The notes below the pieces were generated by a model. The model was not told the origin of the DNA, ran no database searches, and saw only the letters and a program-made list of their open reading frames with translations. 64,000 nt of DNA from Streptomyces coelicoflavus (GTDB lineage Bacteria; Actinomycetota; Actinomycetes; Streptomycetales; Streptomycetaceae): assembly GCF_003112555.1 (NCBI RefSeq), contig NZ_BEWB01000017.1:1-64000 (forward strand), in the 5' to 3' direction. Position numbers and translations under genes: made by a program. Shown here in pieces: positions 45,277 through 56,042 of the stretch (position 1 is its first letter; every line of letters starts with the position of its first letter).

Positions 45277-45954
45277 TCAGCTCTTCCGGTGCCCTATCAG
45301 CCGCGGCTTCGGTTCCAGGCCGTCCAGGCCGTGCCACGCCAGGTTCACCAGGTGCGCCGCCACCTCCGCCTTCTTCGGGCGGCGCACGTCCAGCCACCAC
45401 TGGCCGGTCAGCGCCACCATGCCCACCAGTGCCTGCGCGTACAGCGGGGCCAGCTTGGCGTCGAAGCCGCGGCTCTTGAACTCCCGGCCCAGGATGTCCT
45501 CCACCTGGGTGGCGATGTCCGAGATGAGGGACGCGAACGAACCCGTCGACTGCGGGATGGGGGAGTCGCGGACCAGGATGCGGAAGCCGTCCGTGTACTC
45601 CTCGATGTAGTCCAGCAGCGCGAAGGCGGCCTGCTCGCACAGCTCCCGCGGATGGCCCGCGGTCAGCGAGCCGGTCACCATGTCGAGCAGCCGCCGCATC
45701 TCGCGGTCCACGACGACCGCGTACAGCCCCTCCTTGCCGCCGAAGTGCTCGTACACCACCGGCTTGGACACCCCGGCCTTCGCCGCGATCTCCTCCACCG
45801 ACGTGCCCTCGAAACCCTTCGCCGCGAAGAGGGTGCGGCCGATCTCCAGCAGCTGCTGGCGGCGCTCGGCACCGGTCATCCGGGTGCGACGTGCCCGCCG
45901 CGGCTTCTCGTTGCTCGGGGTGCTGCTGGAGTCGGTCGCCACGGCGTCAATCAT
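45277..45954 (-). CDS. TetR-family regulator of the desaturase operon
   Basis: The 225-residue regulator has an N-terminal helix-turn-helix (RRQQLLEIGRTLFAAKGFEGTSVEEIAAKAGVSKPVVYEHFGGKEGLY, about 30-77) and a helical ligand domain. ATG 45954 overlaps the desaturase stop in ATGA, so its amount is tied to desaturase expression. It probably senses acyl-CoA or membrane fluidity and represses its own operon through the paired palindromes at 47039-47065, in the manner of DesT/FabR-type regulators. The ligand is an inference. Confidence 0.88.
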   Translation of the reverse strand: MIDAVATDSSSTPSNEKPRRARRTRMTGAERRQQLLEIGRTLFAAKGFEGTSVEEIAAKAGVSKPVVYEHFGGKEGLYAVVVDREMRRLLDMVTGSLTAGHPRELCEQAAFALLDYIEEYTDGFRILVRDSPIPQSTGSFASLISDIATQVEDILGREFKSRGFDAKLAPLYAQALVGMVALTGQWWLDVRRPKKAEVAAHLVNLAWHGLDGLEPKPRLIGHRKS

Positions 45955-46961
45955 GCCGCCTTCGCCGTCTCCTTCCGGCGGCGGGCGCCGTCTTGATCCG
46001 TGTTGCGGCGCGAATCGATACGCGAGCGTGACGGCCAGCGCACGTCGTACGCCCACCCCAGCTGCTCGAACCAGCGGATCAGCCGGGCGGAGGAGTCCAG
46101 CTGCCCGCGCATCACGCCGTGCCGCGCGGAGGTCGGGTCCGCGTGGTGCAGGTTGTGCCAGGACTCACCGCAGGACAGCACCGCCAGCCACCACACGTTG
46201 CCCGAACGGTCCCGGGACTTGAAGGGGCGCTTGCCCACGGCGTGGCAGATCGAGTTGATCGACCAGGTCACATGGTGCAACAACGCCACCCGCACGAGTG
46301 AACCCCAGAAGAACCCGGTGAACGCCCCCCACCAGGACATCGTGACCAGCCCGCCGATCAGCGCCGGCAGCGCCAGGGACACCACCGTCCACAGGATGAA
46401 CTGGCGGGAGATCGCCCGCAGCGCCGGGTCCTTGATCAGGTCCGGGGCGTACTTGTCCTGCGGCGTCTGCTCCTCGTCGAACATCCATGCGATGTGCGCC
46501 CACCACAGGCCCTTCATCAGGGCCGGCACCGTCTCGCCGTACCGCCACGGCGAATGCGGGTCGCCCTCGTCGTCGGAGAACTTGTGGTGCTTGCGGTGGT
46601 CCGCCACCCAGCGCACCAGCGGCCCCTCGACCGCCATCGACCCCGCGATCGCCAGCGCGATCTTCAACGGCCGCTTCGCCTTGAACGAACCATGGGTGAA
46701 GTGGCGGTGGAAGCCGATCGTGATGCCGTGACAGCCCAGGAAGTAGAAGAAGACCAGCAGCCCCAGGTCCAGCCAGCTCACCCCCCACCCCCACGCCAGC
46801 GGCACCGCCGCCACCAGCGCCAGGAACGGAAGGGTGATGAACAGCAGCAGCGTGATCTGCTCGATCGAGCGCTTCTGTTCACCGCCCAGCGTGGCGGAGT
46901 ACGCCCCGCCGCCGTCGGCCGGCTGCGGAGCGTCTGGGATCACATCGGAACTCGAGGTCAT
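45951..46961 (-). CDS. Membrane acyl-CoA delta-9 desaturase
   Basis: The 336-residue di-iron membrane enzyme adds a cis double bond to acyl chains and tunes membrane fluidity. The three histidine boxes are HRHFTH, HRKHHKF and HNLHHADP, with an extra histidine in HHVTWSINSICH. Four membrane helices are grouped in two pairs (about 36-76 and 165-225). ATG 46961 is the start; the promoter region up to 47065 holds two palindromes. It forms an operon with the TetR gene. An electron donor is not encoded nearby. Confidence 0.95.
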   Translation of the reverse strand: MTSSSDVIPDAPQPADGGGAYSATLGGEQKRSIEQITLLLFITLPFLALVAAVPLAWGWGVSWLDLGLLVFFYFLGCHGITIGFHRHFTHGSFKAKRPLKIALAIAGSMAVEGPLVRWVADHRKHHKFSDDEGDPHSPWRYGETVPALMKGLWWAHIAWMFDEEQTPQDKYAPDLIKDPALRAISRQFILWTVVSLALPALIGGLVTMSWWGAFTGFFWGSLVRVALLHHVTWSINSICHAVGKRPFKSRDRSGNVWWLAVLSCGESWHNLHHADPTSARHGVMRGQLDSSARLIRWFEQLGWAYDVRWPSRSRIDSRRNTDQDGARRRKETAKAA

Positions 46962-47038
46962 GCGCGTCCCCTATGGGGTCGAGGGTGGGGTCGGGGTGTG
47001 TCGCCGGTGCCGGCTCCGGGAACCATGCACGGGTTTCC

Positions 47039-47065
47039 TACGGTTCCGTAACCTACGGCGACGTA
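47039..47065. promoter_or_regulatory. Two 12-base palindromes upstream of the desaturase-TetR operon
   Basis: TACGGTTCCGTA (47039-47050) has perfect five-base arms about a TT centre. TACGGCGACGTA (47054-47065) has perfect four-base arms about GCGA. Their centres are 15 bases apart and they lie about 80-105 bases upstream of the desaturase start. The placement suits two TetR dimers binding one promoter. The region also precedes ppc on the other strand. Confidence 0.6.
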
Positions 47066-47264
47066 AGTATGGCAGTGCGTGGCCGCGCGGCAAGAGCCCC
47101 AGAGCCTGCGCGTCCTGGCCGACACCTATCCTGGAAGCCGGTCGGACAGCGCGGTCCGCTCTGATTACTTCCCGGACGTCCGGCCCGGTAAGCGGCGCCC
47201 GCCGCGCGAGACGGCCGTCCGGGTTCCCTCCAGACCAGCTTCAACACTGCAAGGAGCCGCACCT

Positions 47265-50000
<2,736 letters not shown>

Positions 50001-50016
50001 CGCAACCCGCCCCCCA

Positions 50017-50112
50017 GCTGCGGGCAGTCGTGCCGCTGGGGCGGCACGGGTGGGCGCAGGCGGCACCCCGCCAGCGCCGGGCAGCGCGACCCGCCCCGCG
50101 CCCACCCCGACG
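50017..50112. repeat. Dispersed palindromic intergenic element, copy B (short form)
   Basis: It starts GCTGCGGGCAGTCGTGCCGC and contains hairpin GTGCCGC-TGGG-GCGGCAC, then GGGTGGGCGC (50048-50057) pairs with GCGCCCACCC (50098-50107). It is the same element as 31170-31321 without the duplicated arm and the central insert. It again lies between convergent genes (ppc and the membrane protein gene), so a two-way terminator function is plausible. Confidence 0.8.
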
Positions 50113-50190
50113 CAGCCGCACGTGAAAACACCGGTGCCCCCGGAGCTCGTACCAGAGCCCGGGGGCACCCCCACGTCGTACGCCGAAACC

Positions 50191-50709
50191 TCACACCGCG
50201 AAGAACGCCGCCGTCAGCAGCGCAACCCCCACCCCCGCCATCCCCCACGCCACCCGAGTCCGCCGCAGCCCCCCGGCCACCACCACCGACGCCAGCAGCA
50301 ACGCCCCACCCAACGGCACCCACGCGTACAGCATCCCCGCCGGCCCCGACCGCACCGCGTCGCCGCTCCCGGGCTTCAACACCACGCTGTACGTCCGCCC
50401 CTTCGCCACCGCGACCGAGTCCTCGATGAGCACCCGCTCCCGCGCCTGCGACCCCGCCGACACCGGCACGTACGGCCCACTGCACACCCCGTCACCGCAC
50501 CGCGTCACCTCGACCGTGCCCTGCTCCCGCCCCTTGGTCAGCAGCACGTGCTGCGCCGTACCCCACGACGCCCACACCCCCGCGATCAGGATCAGCGCGG
50601 CCACCGTCCCCATCGCCGCGACCCGGCCGAACCGCAGCAGAACAGAGGAGGCGGACGACGCCTGACGGGCACGAGCGGCGGCGGCAGAGGCAGGCATGGC
50701 CGGGATCAT
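50191..50709 (-). CDS. Membrane protein with an exported central loop
   Basis: The 172-residue protein has an N-terminal helix (about 31-52), an external loop with a cysteine pair (TRCGDGVCSGPYVP) that could form a disulfide, and two C-terminal helices (about 122-146 and 150-170). The loop is beta-rich (YSVVLKPGSGDAV). ATG 50709 is used; ATG 50697 (MPASAAAARARQ) is equally possible. It stands between ppc and pth and its function is unknown. Confidence 0.7.
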   Translation of the reverse strand: MIPAMPASAAAARARQASSASSVLLRFGRVAAMGTVAALILIAGVWASWGTAQHVLLTKGREQGTVEVTRCGDGVCSGPYVPVSAGSQARERVLIEDSVAVAKGRTYSVVLKPGSGDAVRSGPAGMLYAWVPLGGALLLASVVVAGGLRRTRVAWGMAGVGVALLTAAFFAV

Positions 50710-50761
50710 TGGCCATACCTGCGCGCCCGGTCAACTCACCCGTGAACCATCGACGGACAAG

Positions 50762-51364
50762 TCAGGAGTTGTACGCGCTCTGCGCCCGCTCGAGCCCCTC
50801 GATCACCAGAGCCTCCACCGCGTCCGCCGCCCGGTCGACGAAGTAGTCCAGCTCCTTGCGCTCCGCCGACGAGAAGTCCCGCAGCACGAAGTCCGCCACC
50901 GGCATCCGCCCCGGCGGCCGCCCGATCCCGAACCGCACCCGGTGGTAGTCCGCACCAAGCGACTTCGTGATCGACTTCAGCCCGTTGTGCCCGTTGTCCC
51001 CGCCGCCCAGCTTCAGCCGCAGCACGCCGTAGTCGATGTCCAGCTCGTCGTGCACCGCCACGATGTTGCCGACCGGCACCTTGTAGAAGTCCCGCAGCAC
51101 CGTCACCGGACCGCCCGACACGTTCATGAACGACATCGGCTTCGCCAGGATCACCCGCCGGTTGGCCGGCCCCGGCGGACCGATCCGCCCCTCCACCACC
51201 TGCGCCTGCGCCTTGCCGTGCCGCTTGAAACGCGCCCCCATCCGCTCCGCCAGCAGATCCGCCACCATGAAACCGACGTTGTGCCGGTTCGCGGCGTACT
51301 CGCCGCCCGGATTGCCGAGGCCGGCCACCAGCCAGGGAGCGCCCGCGTCCGTCGTCACGTCCAT
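50762..51364 (-). CDS. pth: Peptidyl-tRNA hydrolase
   Basis: The 200-residue enzyme recycles peptidyl-tRNA by cleaving its ester bond. LVAGLGNPGGEYAANRHNVGF contains the catalytic histidine; PMSFMNVSGGPV, HDELD and GGGDNGHNGLKSI are the conserved substrate-binding parts. ATG 51364 follows AAGGAG. It is downstream of rplY on the same strand with a 106-base gap, the usual rplY-pth arrangement. Confidence 0.97.
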   Translation of the reverse strand: MDVTTDAGAPWLVAGLGNPGGEYAANRHNVGFMVADLLAERMGARFKRHGKAQAQVVEGRIGPPGPANRRVILAKPMSFMNVSGGPVTVLRDFYKVPVGNIVAVHDELDIDYGVLRLKLGGGDNGHNGLKSITKSLGADYHRVRFGIGRPPGRMPVADFVLRDFSSAERKELDYFVDRAADAVEALVIEGLERAQSAYNS

Positions 51365-51470
51365 GTCTCCTTCGTATCCCTCGTACGAGTCCGTACCCGT
51401 CCACACATACGCGTCGGCCGCTGCCCCGCACGGGAACAGCGGCCGACCACACGATGACCGAGAGGAAGGA

Positions 51471-52058
51471 TCAGGCCTCCGCGGCCTCGTCGTCACCCTC
51501 GGCCGGGGCCTCCTCGGCCTGCGCCGACAGAACCTGGAGCACCACGGTCTCCGGCTCGACGGCCAGCTTCACGCCGGACGGCAGCTCGATGTCCTTGGCG
51601 AGGACCGAGGCCGGCGCCTCCAGGCCCGCCACCGACACGGTGACCTGCTGCGGGATGTGCGTGGCCTCGGCCTCGACCGGCAGCGCGTCCAGGACGTACT
51701 CCAGCAGGAAGCCGCCCGGGGCCAGCTCGCCCTCGGCCTGCACCGGGATGTCGACGGTCACGGTCTCGCCGCTCTTGACCATCAGCAGGTCCACGTGCTC
51801 GAGGAAACCCTTGATCGGGTCGCGCTGCACCGACTTCGGGATCACCAGCTGGGTGCCCTTGCCGTCGATGAGCAGGTTGATCAGAACGTTCGGCGTACGC
51901 AGCGCCATCAGCAGGTCGTGACCCGGCAGCGTCACGTGCAGCGGCTCGAGACCGTGCTCGTACACCACACCGGGAACCTTGTTGTCACGACGGATACGGC
52001 GCGCGGCACCCTTGCCGAACTCGGTACGCGTCTCGACTGCGATCTTGACCTCAGGCAT
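51471..52058 (-). CDS. rplY: 50S ribosomal protein bL25 (Ctc/TL5 form)
   Basis: The 195-residue protein has an N-terminal 5S-rRNA-binding L25 domain (about 1-95, EVKIAVETRTEFGKGAARRIRR) and a C-terminal beta domain of the Ctc type (about 96-185). The acidic tail AQAEEAPAEGDDEAAEA is common in actinobacteria. ATG 52058 has GAGGAG five bases upstream. It lies between prs and pth, the order also seen in other Gram-positives, where Ctc is stress induced. Confidence 0.96.
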   Translation of the reverse strand: MPEVKIAVETRTEFGKGAARRIRRDNKVPGVVYEHGLEPLHVTLPGHDLLMALRTPNVLINLLIDGKGTQLVIPKSVQRDPIKGFLEHVDLLMVKSGETVTVDIPVQAEGELAPGGFLLEYVLDALPVEAEATHIPQQVTVSVAGLEAPASVLAKDIELPSGVKLAVEPETVVLQVLSAQAEEAPAEGDDEAAEA

Positions 52059-52160
52059 GGTCACTCCTCGTGGAAAACAGGAACGGACGTGGTCACCCGG
52101 CCACGAACGGCCTGCTACGAAGAGCGCGTCGATAACGGAGAGCCACACCCGCGAACACGA

Positions 52161-52216
52161 GTACGGCCTCCCTCGCCGAGCAACTTCAACAGTCTACTCG
52201 GAGAGGAAGGCCGTAC
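52161..52216 (-). terminator. Long stem-loop between prs and rplY
   Basis: The 20-base arms at 52161-52180 and 52197-52216 (GTACGGCCT... and ...AGGCCGTAC) pair with three mismatches around a 16-base loop. It lies 67 bases after the prs stop and about 100 bases before rplY, so it probably ends or attenuates prs readthrough into rplY and pth. No T run is present on either side. Confidence 0.65.
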
Positions 52217-52282
52217 CCAAAACGATCAACAGGCGGGACCCGGACGGGGAACGGCACCTGCAGAACGGTTACTGCACAACGC

Positions 52283-53257
52283 TCACTGCTCGTCGAACAG
52301 GCTCGTCACCGAACCGTCCTCGAACACCTCACGCACCGCACGCGCGATCGTCGGCGCGATCGACAGCACCGTGATCTTGTCCAGCTCCAGCTCGTTCGGC
52401 GTCGGCAGCGTGTCCGTGAACACGAACTCGCTCACCTTCGAGTTCTTCAGCCGGTCCGCCGCCGGACCCGACAGCACACCGTGCGTCGCCGTCACGATGA
52501 CGTCCTCCGCACCGTGCGCGAACAGCGCGTCCGCCGCCGCACAGATCGTGCCGCCCGTGTCGATCATGTCGTCCACCAGGACGCAGATACGCCCCTTCAC
52601 GTCACCCACGACCTCGTGCACCGTGACCTGGTTCGCCACGTCCTTGTCACGCCGCTTGTGCACGATCGCCAGCGGCGCACCCAGACGGTCGCACCAGCGG
52701 TCCGCCACCCGCACCCGGCCCGCGTCCGGCGACACCACCGTCAGCTTCGAACGGTCCACCTTCGCACCCACGTAGTCCGCGAGCAGCGGCAGCGCGAACA
52801 GGTGGTCCACCGGGCCGTCGAAGAAACCCTGGATCTGGTCCGTGTGCAGGTCCACCGTCAGAATCCGATCCGCACCCGCCGTCTTCATCAGGTCCGCCAC
52901 CAGACGCGCCGAGATCGGTTCACGCCCACGGTGCTTCTTGTCCTGCCGCGCGTAACCGTAGAACGGCACGATGACGGTGATGGAGCGGGCCGACGCGCGC
53001 TTCAGCGCGTCGATCATGATCAGCTGCTCCATGATCCACTTGTTGATCGGAGCCGTGTGGCTCTGGATCAGGAAGCAGTCCGCACCGCGCGCCGACTCCT
53101 GATAACGCACATAGATCTCACCGTTGGCGAAGTCGAAGGCCTTCGTCGGGACGACCCCGACACCCAGCTGGTGGGCGACCTCCTCGGCAAGCTCGGGGTG
53201 TGCGCGGCCGGAGAAGAGCATCATCTTCTTCTCGCCGGTCGTCTTGATCCCGGTCAC
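52283..53257 (-). CDS. prs: Ribose-phosphate pyrophosphokinase (PRPP synthetase)
   Basis: The 324-residue enzyme makes PRPP for nucleotides, histidine and tryptophan. Motifs include FSGRAHPELAEEVA, FANGEIYVRYQESARGAD, PYYGYARQDKKHR-type FYGYARQDKKHRGREPIS, DLHTDQIQGFF and PRPP loop VLVDDMIDTGGTI. GTG 53257 lies nine bases after AGGAGA. It follows glmU on the same strand with a 132-base gap, a conserved glmU-prs pair. Confidence 0.97.
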   Translation of the reverse strand: MTGIKTTGEKKMMLFSGRAHPELAEEVAHQLGVGVVPTKAFDFANGEIYVRYQESARGADCFLIQSHTAPINKWIMEQLIMIDALKRASARSITVIVPFYGYARQDKKHRGREPISARLVADLMKTAGADRILTVDLHTDQIQGFFDGPVDHLFALPLLADYVGAKVDRSKLTVVSPDAGRVRVADRWCDRLGAPLAIVHKRRDKDVANQVTVHEVVGDVKGRICVLVDDMIDTGGTICAAADALFAHGAEDVIVTATHGVLSGPAADRLKNSKVSEFVFTDTLPTPNELELDKITVLSIAPTIARAVREVFEDGSVTSLFDEQ

Positions 53258-53389
53258 AGCACTTTCTCCTCAGAGGTTCGCAGCTGAGCGACATGGGCGC
53301 TCACCCGACTGGCCGCGGGGGCGTCTCAGCTGGTGGGGTGCGGATGTGCACTTATCACGGTACGCCGTGTTCGACGCGCCGGTTTCCGG

Positions 53390-54838
53390 TCAGTCTTCGC
53401 CGCCCGCCTCGCGGGACACCGCCTCGGCCGCCTTCGCCGCCGCGCTCCCCGGACGCTTCCGGGCCACCCAACCCTCGATATTCCGCTGCTGGCCCCGGGC
53501 CACGGCCAGCGAACCGGGCGGCACATCCTTCGTGATCACCGAGCCGGCAGCGGTGTAGGCACCGTCCCCGACCGTGACAGGAGCCACAAACATGTTGTCC
53601 GAACCCGTACGGCAGTGCGAGCCGATCGTCGTGTGGTGCTTGTCCTGCCCGTCGTAGTTCACGAACACACTCGCCGCACCGATGTTCGAGAAATCACCGA
53701 TCGTCGCGTCACCCATGTAGGAGAGGTGCGGAACCTTCGTCCCCTCACCGATCGACGCGTTCTTCGCCTCCACGAACGTACCGATCTTCGACTTCAGACC
53801 CAGCCGCGTCCCCGGCCGCAGATACGCGTACGGACCGACGGACGCCTGCGGACCCACGTGCGCACTCACGGCGACCGTGTTGTCCACCCGCGCCCCCGCG
53901 TCCACCCGGGTGTCCGTCAGCCGCGAATTCGGCCCGACCTCGCAGCCCTCACCGAGATGCGTGGACCCGTGCAACTGCGTACCCGGGTGGACGATCGCGT
54001 CCTGCTCGAACGTCACCGTCACGTCCACCCACGTCGTCGCCGGGTCCACCACCGTCACGCCGGCCAGCATCGCCCCGGTCAGCAACCGGTCGTTGAGAAT
54101 CCGGCGCGCCTCCGCCAGCTGCACCCGGTTGTTGATCCCCGCGATCTCCCGGTGATCCCCGGCCACCGACGCACCGACCCGGTGCCCCGCCTCGCGCAGG
54201 ATCCCCAGCACGTCCGTGAGGTACTCCTCACCCTGACTGTTGTCCGTACGCACCTTGCCCAGCGCGTCCGCGAGCAACTGCCCGTCGAAGGCGAACACAC
54301 CCGAGTTGATCTCCCGGATCGCCCGCTGCGACTCCGAGGCGTCCTTGTGCTCCACGATCGCCGTGACCGCACCCGACGCCCCGTCCCGCACGATCCGCCC
54401 GTACCCCGTGGCATCCGGCACCTCGGCCGTCAGCACGGTGACCGCGTTCCCGTCGGCGGAGTGCGTGGCGGCGAGCGCCCTGAGCGTCTCGCCGGTGAGG
54501 AGGGGAGTGTCCCCGCAGACCACCACCACGGTCCCGTCCACGGCACCGCCCAGCACCTCCAGACCGATCCGGACGGCGTGCCCGGTGCCGTTCTGCTGCT
54601 CCTGGACGGCGGTGCGCACGTCGGGGGCGACCTCGGCGAGGTGCGCGGTGACCTTCTCGCGGGCGTGCCCGACGACGGCGACCAGGTTCTCGGGGTCCAG
54701 CTCACCGGCCGCGGCGAGCACGTGCCCGACGAGGGACCGGCCGCACAGCTCGTGCAGGACCTTGGGAGTGGCCGACTTCATACGGGTGCCCTCACCCGCT
54801 GCGAGAACGACGACGGCTGCCGGGCGAATGGCGCTCAC
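53390..54838 (-). CDS. glmU: Bifunctional UDP-GlcNAc pyrophosphorylase/GlcN-1-P acetyltransferase
   Basis: The 482-residue enzyme performs the last two steps of UDP-N-acetylglucosamine synthesis for peptidoglycan. The uridylyltransferase domain (1-235) has LAAGEGTRMKS, QNGTGHAV and CGDTPLL; the acetyltransferase domain is a left-handed beta helix (about 265-455) with LRPGTRLG, FVEAKN and VNYDGQDKHHTTIG. GTG 54838 follows AAGGGC, and the frame extension to 55000 into the tRNA is not coding. It is transcribed in the same direction as the upstream tRNA-Gln. Confidence 0.97.
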   Translation of the reverse strand: MSAIRPAAVVVLAAGEGTRMKSATPKVLHELCGRSLVGHVLAAAGELDPENLVAVVGHAREKVTAHLAEVAPDVRTAVQEQQNGTGHAVRIGLEVLGGAVDGTVVVVCGDTPLLTGETLRALAATHSADGNAVTVLTAEVPDATGYGRIVRDGASGAVTAIVEHKDASESQRAIREINSGVFAFDGQLLADALGKVRTDNSQGEEYLTDVLGILREAGHRVGASVAGDHREIAGINNRVQLAEARRILNDRLLTGAMLAGVTVVDPATTWVDVTVTFEQDAIVHPGTQLHGSTHLGEGCEVGPNSRLTDTRVDAGARVDNTVAVSAHVGPQASVGPYAYLRPGTRLGLKSKIGTFVEAKNASIGEGTKVPHLSYMGDATIGDFSNIGAASVFVNYDGQDKHHTTIGSHCRTGSDNMFVAPVTVGDGAYTAAGSVITKDVPPGSLAVARGQQRNIEGWVARKRPGSAAAKAAEAVSREAGGED

Positions 54839-54910
54839 GGGATGCCCTTCGGCTGTTGAGGAGGTGGGGACATCCGCAGGATACCGGGGTGGTTTGAGGG
54901 GGACATGAGT

Positions 54911-54940
54911 GCGGGCCCTGACTGGATGGCCAGAGCCCGC
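54911..54940 (-). terminator. Hairpin between tRNA-Gln and glmU
   Basis: GCGGGCCCTG (54911-54920) and CAGAGCCCGC (54931-54940) pair at 9 of 10 positions with a ten-base loop. It begins 18 bases past the encoded CCA end of the tRNA on the minus strand, as expected for a tRNA terminator, and precedes glmU. Confidence 0.6.
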
Positions 54941-54957
54941 AACAAGGCCTTGCGCAA

Positions 54958-55033
54958 TGGCTCCCCCGCAAGGATTCGAACCTTGTCCTGCTAGATCCAA
55001 AATCTAGTGTGCTGCCGGTTACACCACGGGGGA
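54958..55033 (-). tRNA. tRNA-Gln (anticodon UUG)
   Basis: The 76-base cloverleaf includes encoded CCA. The acceptor stem TCCCCCG pairs with CGGGGGA, with discriminator G. The anticodon stem CTAGA/TCTAG encloses loop TTTTGGA, giving anticodon TTG. The T arm CAAGG-TTCGAAT-CCTTG is perfect. No attachment-site duplication is visible on either side. Confidence 0.97.
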
Positions 55034-55047
55034 ACGTGCGTCAGACC

Positions 55048-55914
55048 TTACCGGAGTCGTGTGACGGCGTCAGCGACGATTCCCGTCCACCAGCCTTCGA
55101 TGCGGCGGTACAGCACGGCACTTTGTCGCACGGTGAGTACGAGGCAACCGTGGTAGTCGTTGCCAGTGTTCTTGCGTACCGTCTTCGGATTGTGCCGCTT
55201 GAGCGTCGTCTTGCCGAAGGAGTTGCGGTCCGCCCGGACGACGTCTGCCCAGTAGGCCTCCGCGGACTCGATGTCGGCAGTCTCGTGGATCATCACGCGG
55301 TAGGTGATGTGCCGGCGCTCGACGTCGAGCAGGTCGAGCCATGAGAGGAAGAGGCGGATCATGTCGGCGTCGCTGTTGACGAAAGTGACTCGTTCTCGTC
55401 GCGCATGTGGTTTGTCCTTCGTGCCCTCGGCCCAGTAGAGGGCTACGCCCACCAAAAACAGGTCGCGATCGGACAAAGCACCGATTTCCGCTGCTGCGAC
55501 CTCCTTGGTCCGCCGTCGCTGCTCCTCCCGCACCGCCAGCTCGTGCTCCCAGCGCTTGCGTGCGGCGAGCTTCGCCTGCTCCGTCGGGTCGCGACGTTCC
55601 GGCTTCGGCAAGTCCCGCACCCACAGCGAGATCGAGCTCTTGCTGCACCCCAGCTCCGCCTCGATCTGGTCGTACGTCCAGCCTTGGAGGCGTAGCTCCC
55701 TGGCCTTCGCGCGCAGGTCGTCCTTCGCTCGAGGGCGCTTGGTCCACTCCGGCGGTGGTTCCCCCTTCACCAGTCGGTTGAGGATGTCGTTGTTGAAGAC
55801 CTTCAACTCGTCGCGGATCTGCCGAAGGCTGTAGCCGGCCCGCCGCAGCGCCACCGCCCGCTCCCGCAGCCCTTCGAAGTCCGCGTACTTGTTCTGTGAA
55901 CGTGCCATGGGCAT
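55048..55914 (-). CDS. Double helix-turn-helix protein with a LAGLIDADG-like C-terminal domain
   Basis: The 288-residue protein has two HTH units near the N terminus: RERAVALRRAGYSLRQIRDE (about 16-50) and RAKARELRLQGWTYDQIEAE with LGCSKSSISLWVRDLP (about 67-102). The second resembles resolvase/transposase HTHs. The C-terminal part (about 150-285) contains LFLVGVALYWAEGTK, FVNSDADMIRLFLSWL and later a KTTLKRHNPKTVRKN segment, resembling the LAGLIDADG-like domains of homing-endonuclease-derived regulators. ATG 55914 or 55908 may start it. It sits 15 bases upstream of the tRNA gene on the same strand. Whether it cuts DNA or regulates is unknown. Confidence 0.7.
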   Translation of the reverse strand: MPMARSQNKYADFEGLRERAVALRRAGYSLRQIRDELKVFNNDILNRLVKGEPPPEWTKRPRAKDDLRAKARELRLQGWTYDQIEAELGCSKSSISLWVRDLPKPERRDPTEQAKLAARKRWEHELAVREEQRRRTKEVAAAEIGALSDRDLFLVGVALYWAEGTKDKPHARRERVTFVNSDADMIRLFLSWLDLLDVERRHITYRVMIHETADIESAEAYWADVVRADRNSFGKTTLKRHNPKTVRKNTGNDYHGCLVLTVRQSAVLYRRIEGWWTGIVADAVTRLR

Positions 55915-56042
55915 ACCGTCCGGCCGGAATCTTCGGCTCCGGAGGTGAACGGTCCAGGGTTCACCAGTTCGAGGGATATCGCGTCCTATCGTTTGTCGAA
56001 AGTCACCGGAAAAGGGGCGCCCCGCGCCCGTAGGCTGGAGGC

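Noticed and set aside
54958..55047. tRNA-Gln as an occupied attachment site
   Set aside because: No integrase gene or second copy of the tRNA 3' end is seen nearby; the serine integrase at 5.6-7.0 kb uses another target.
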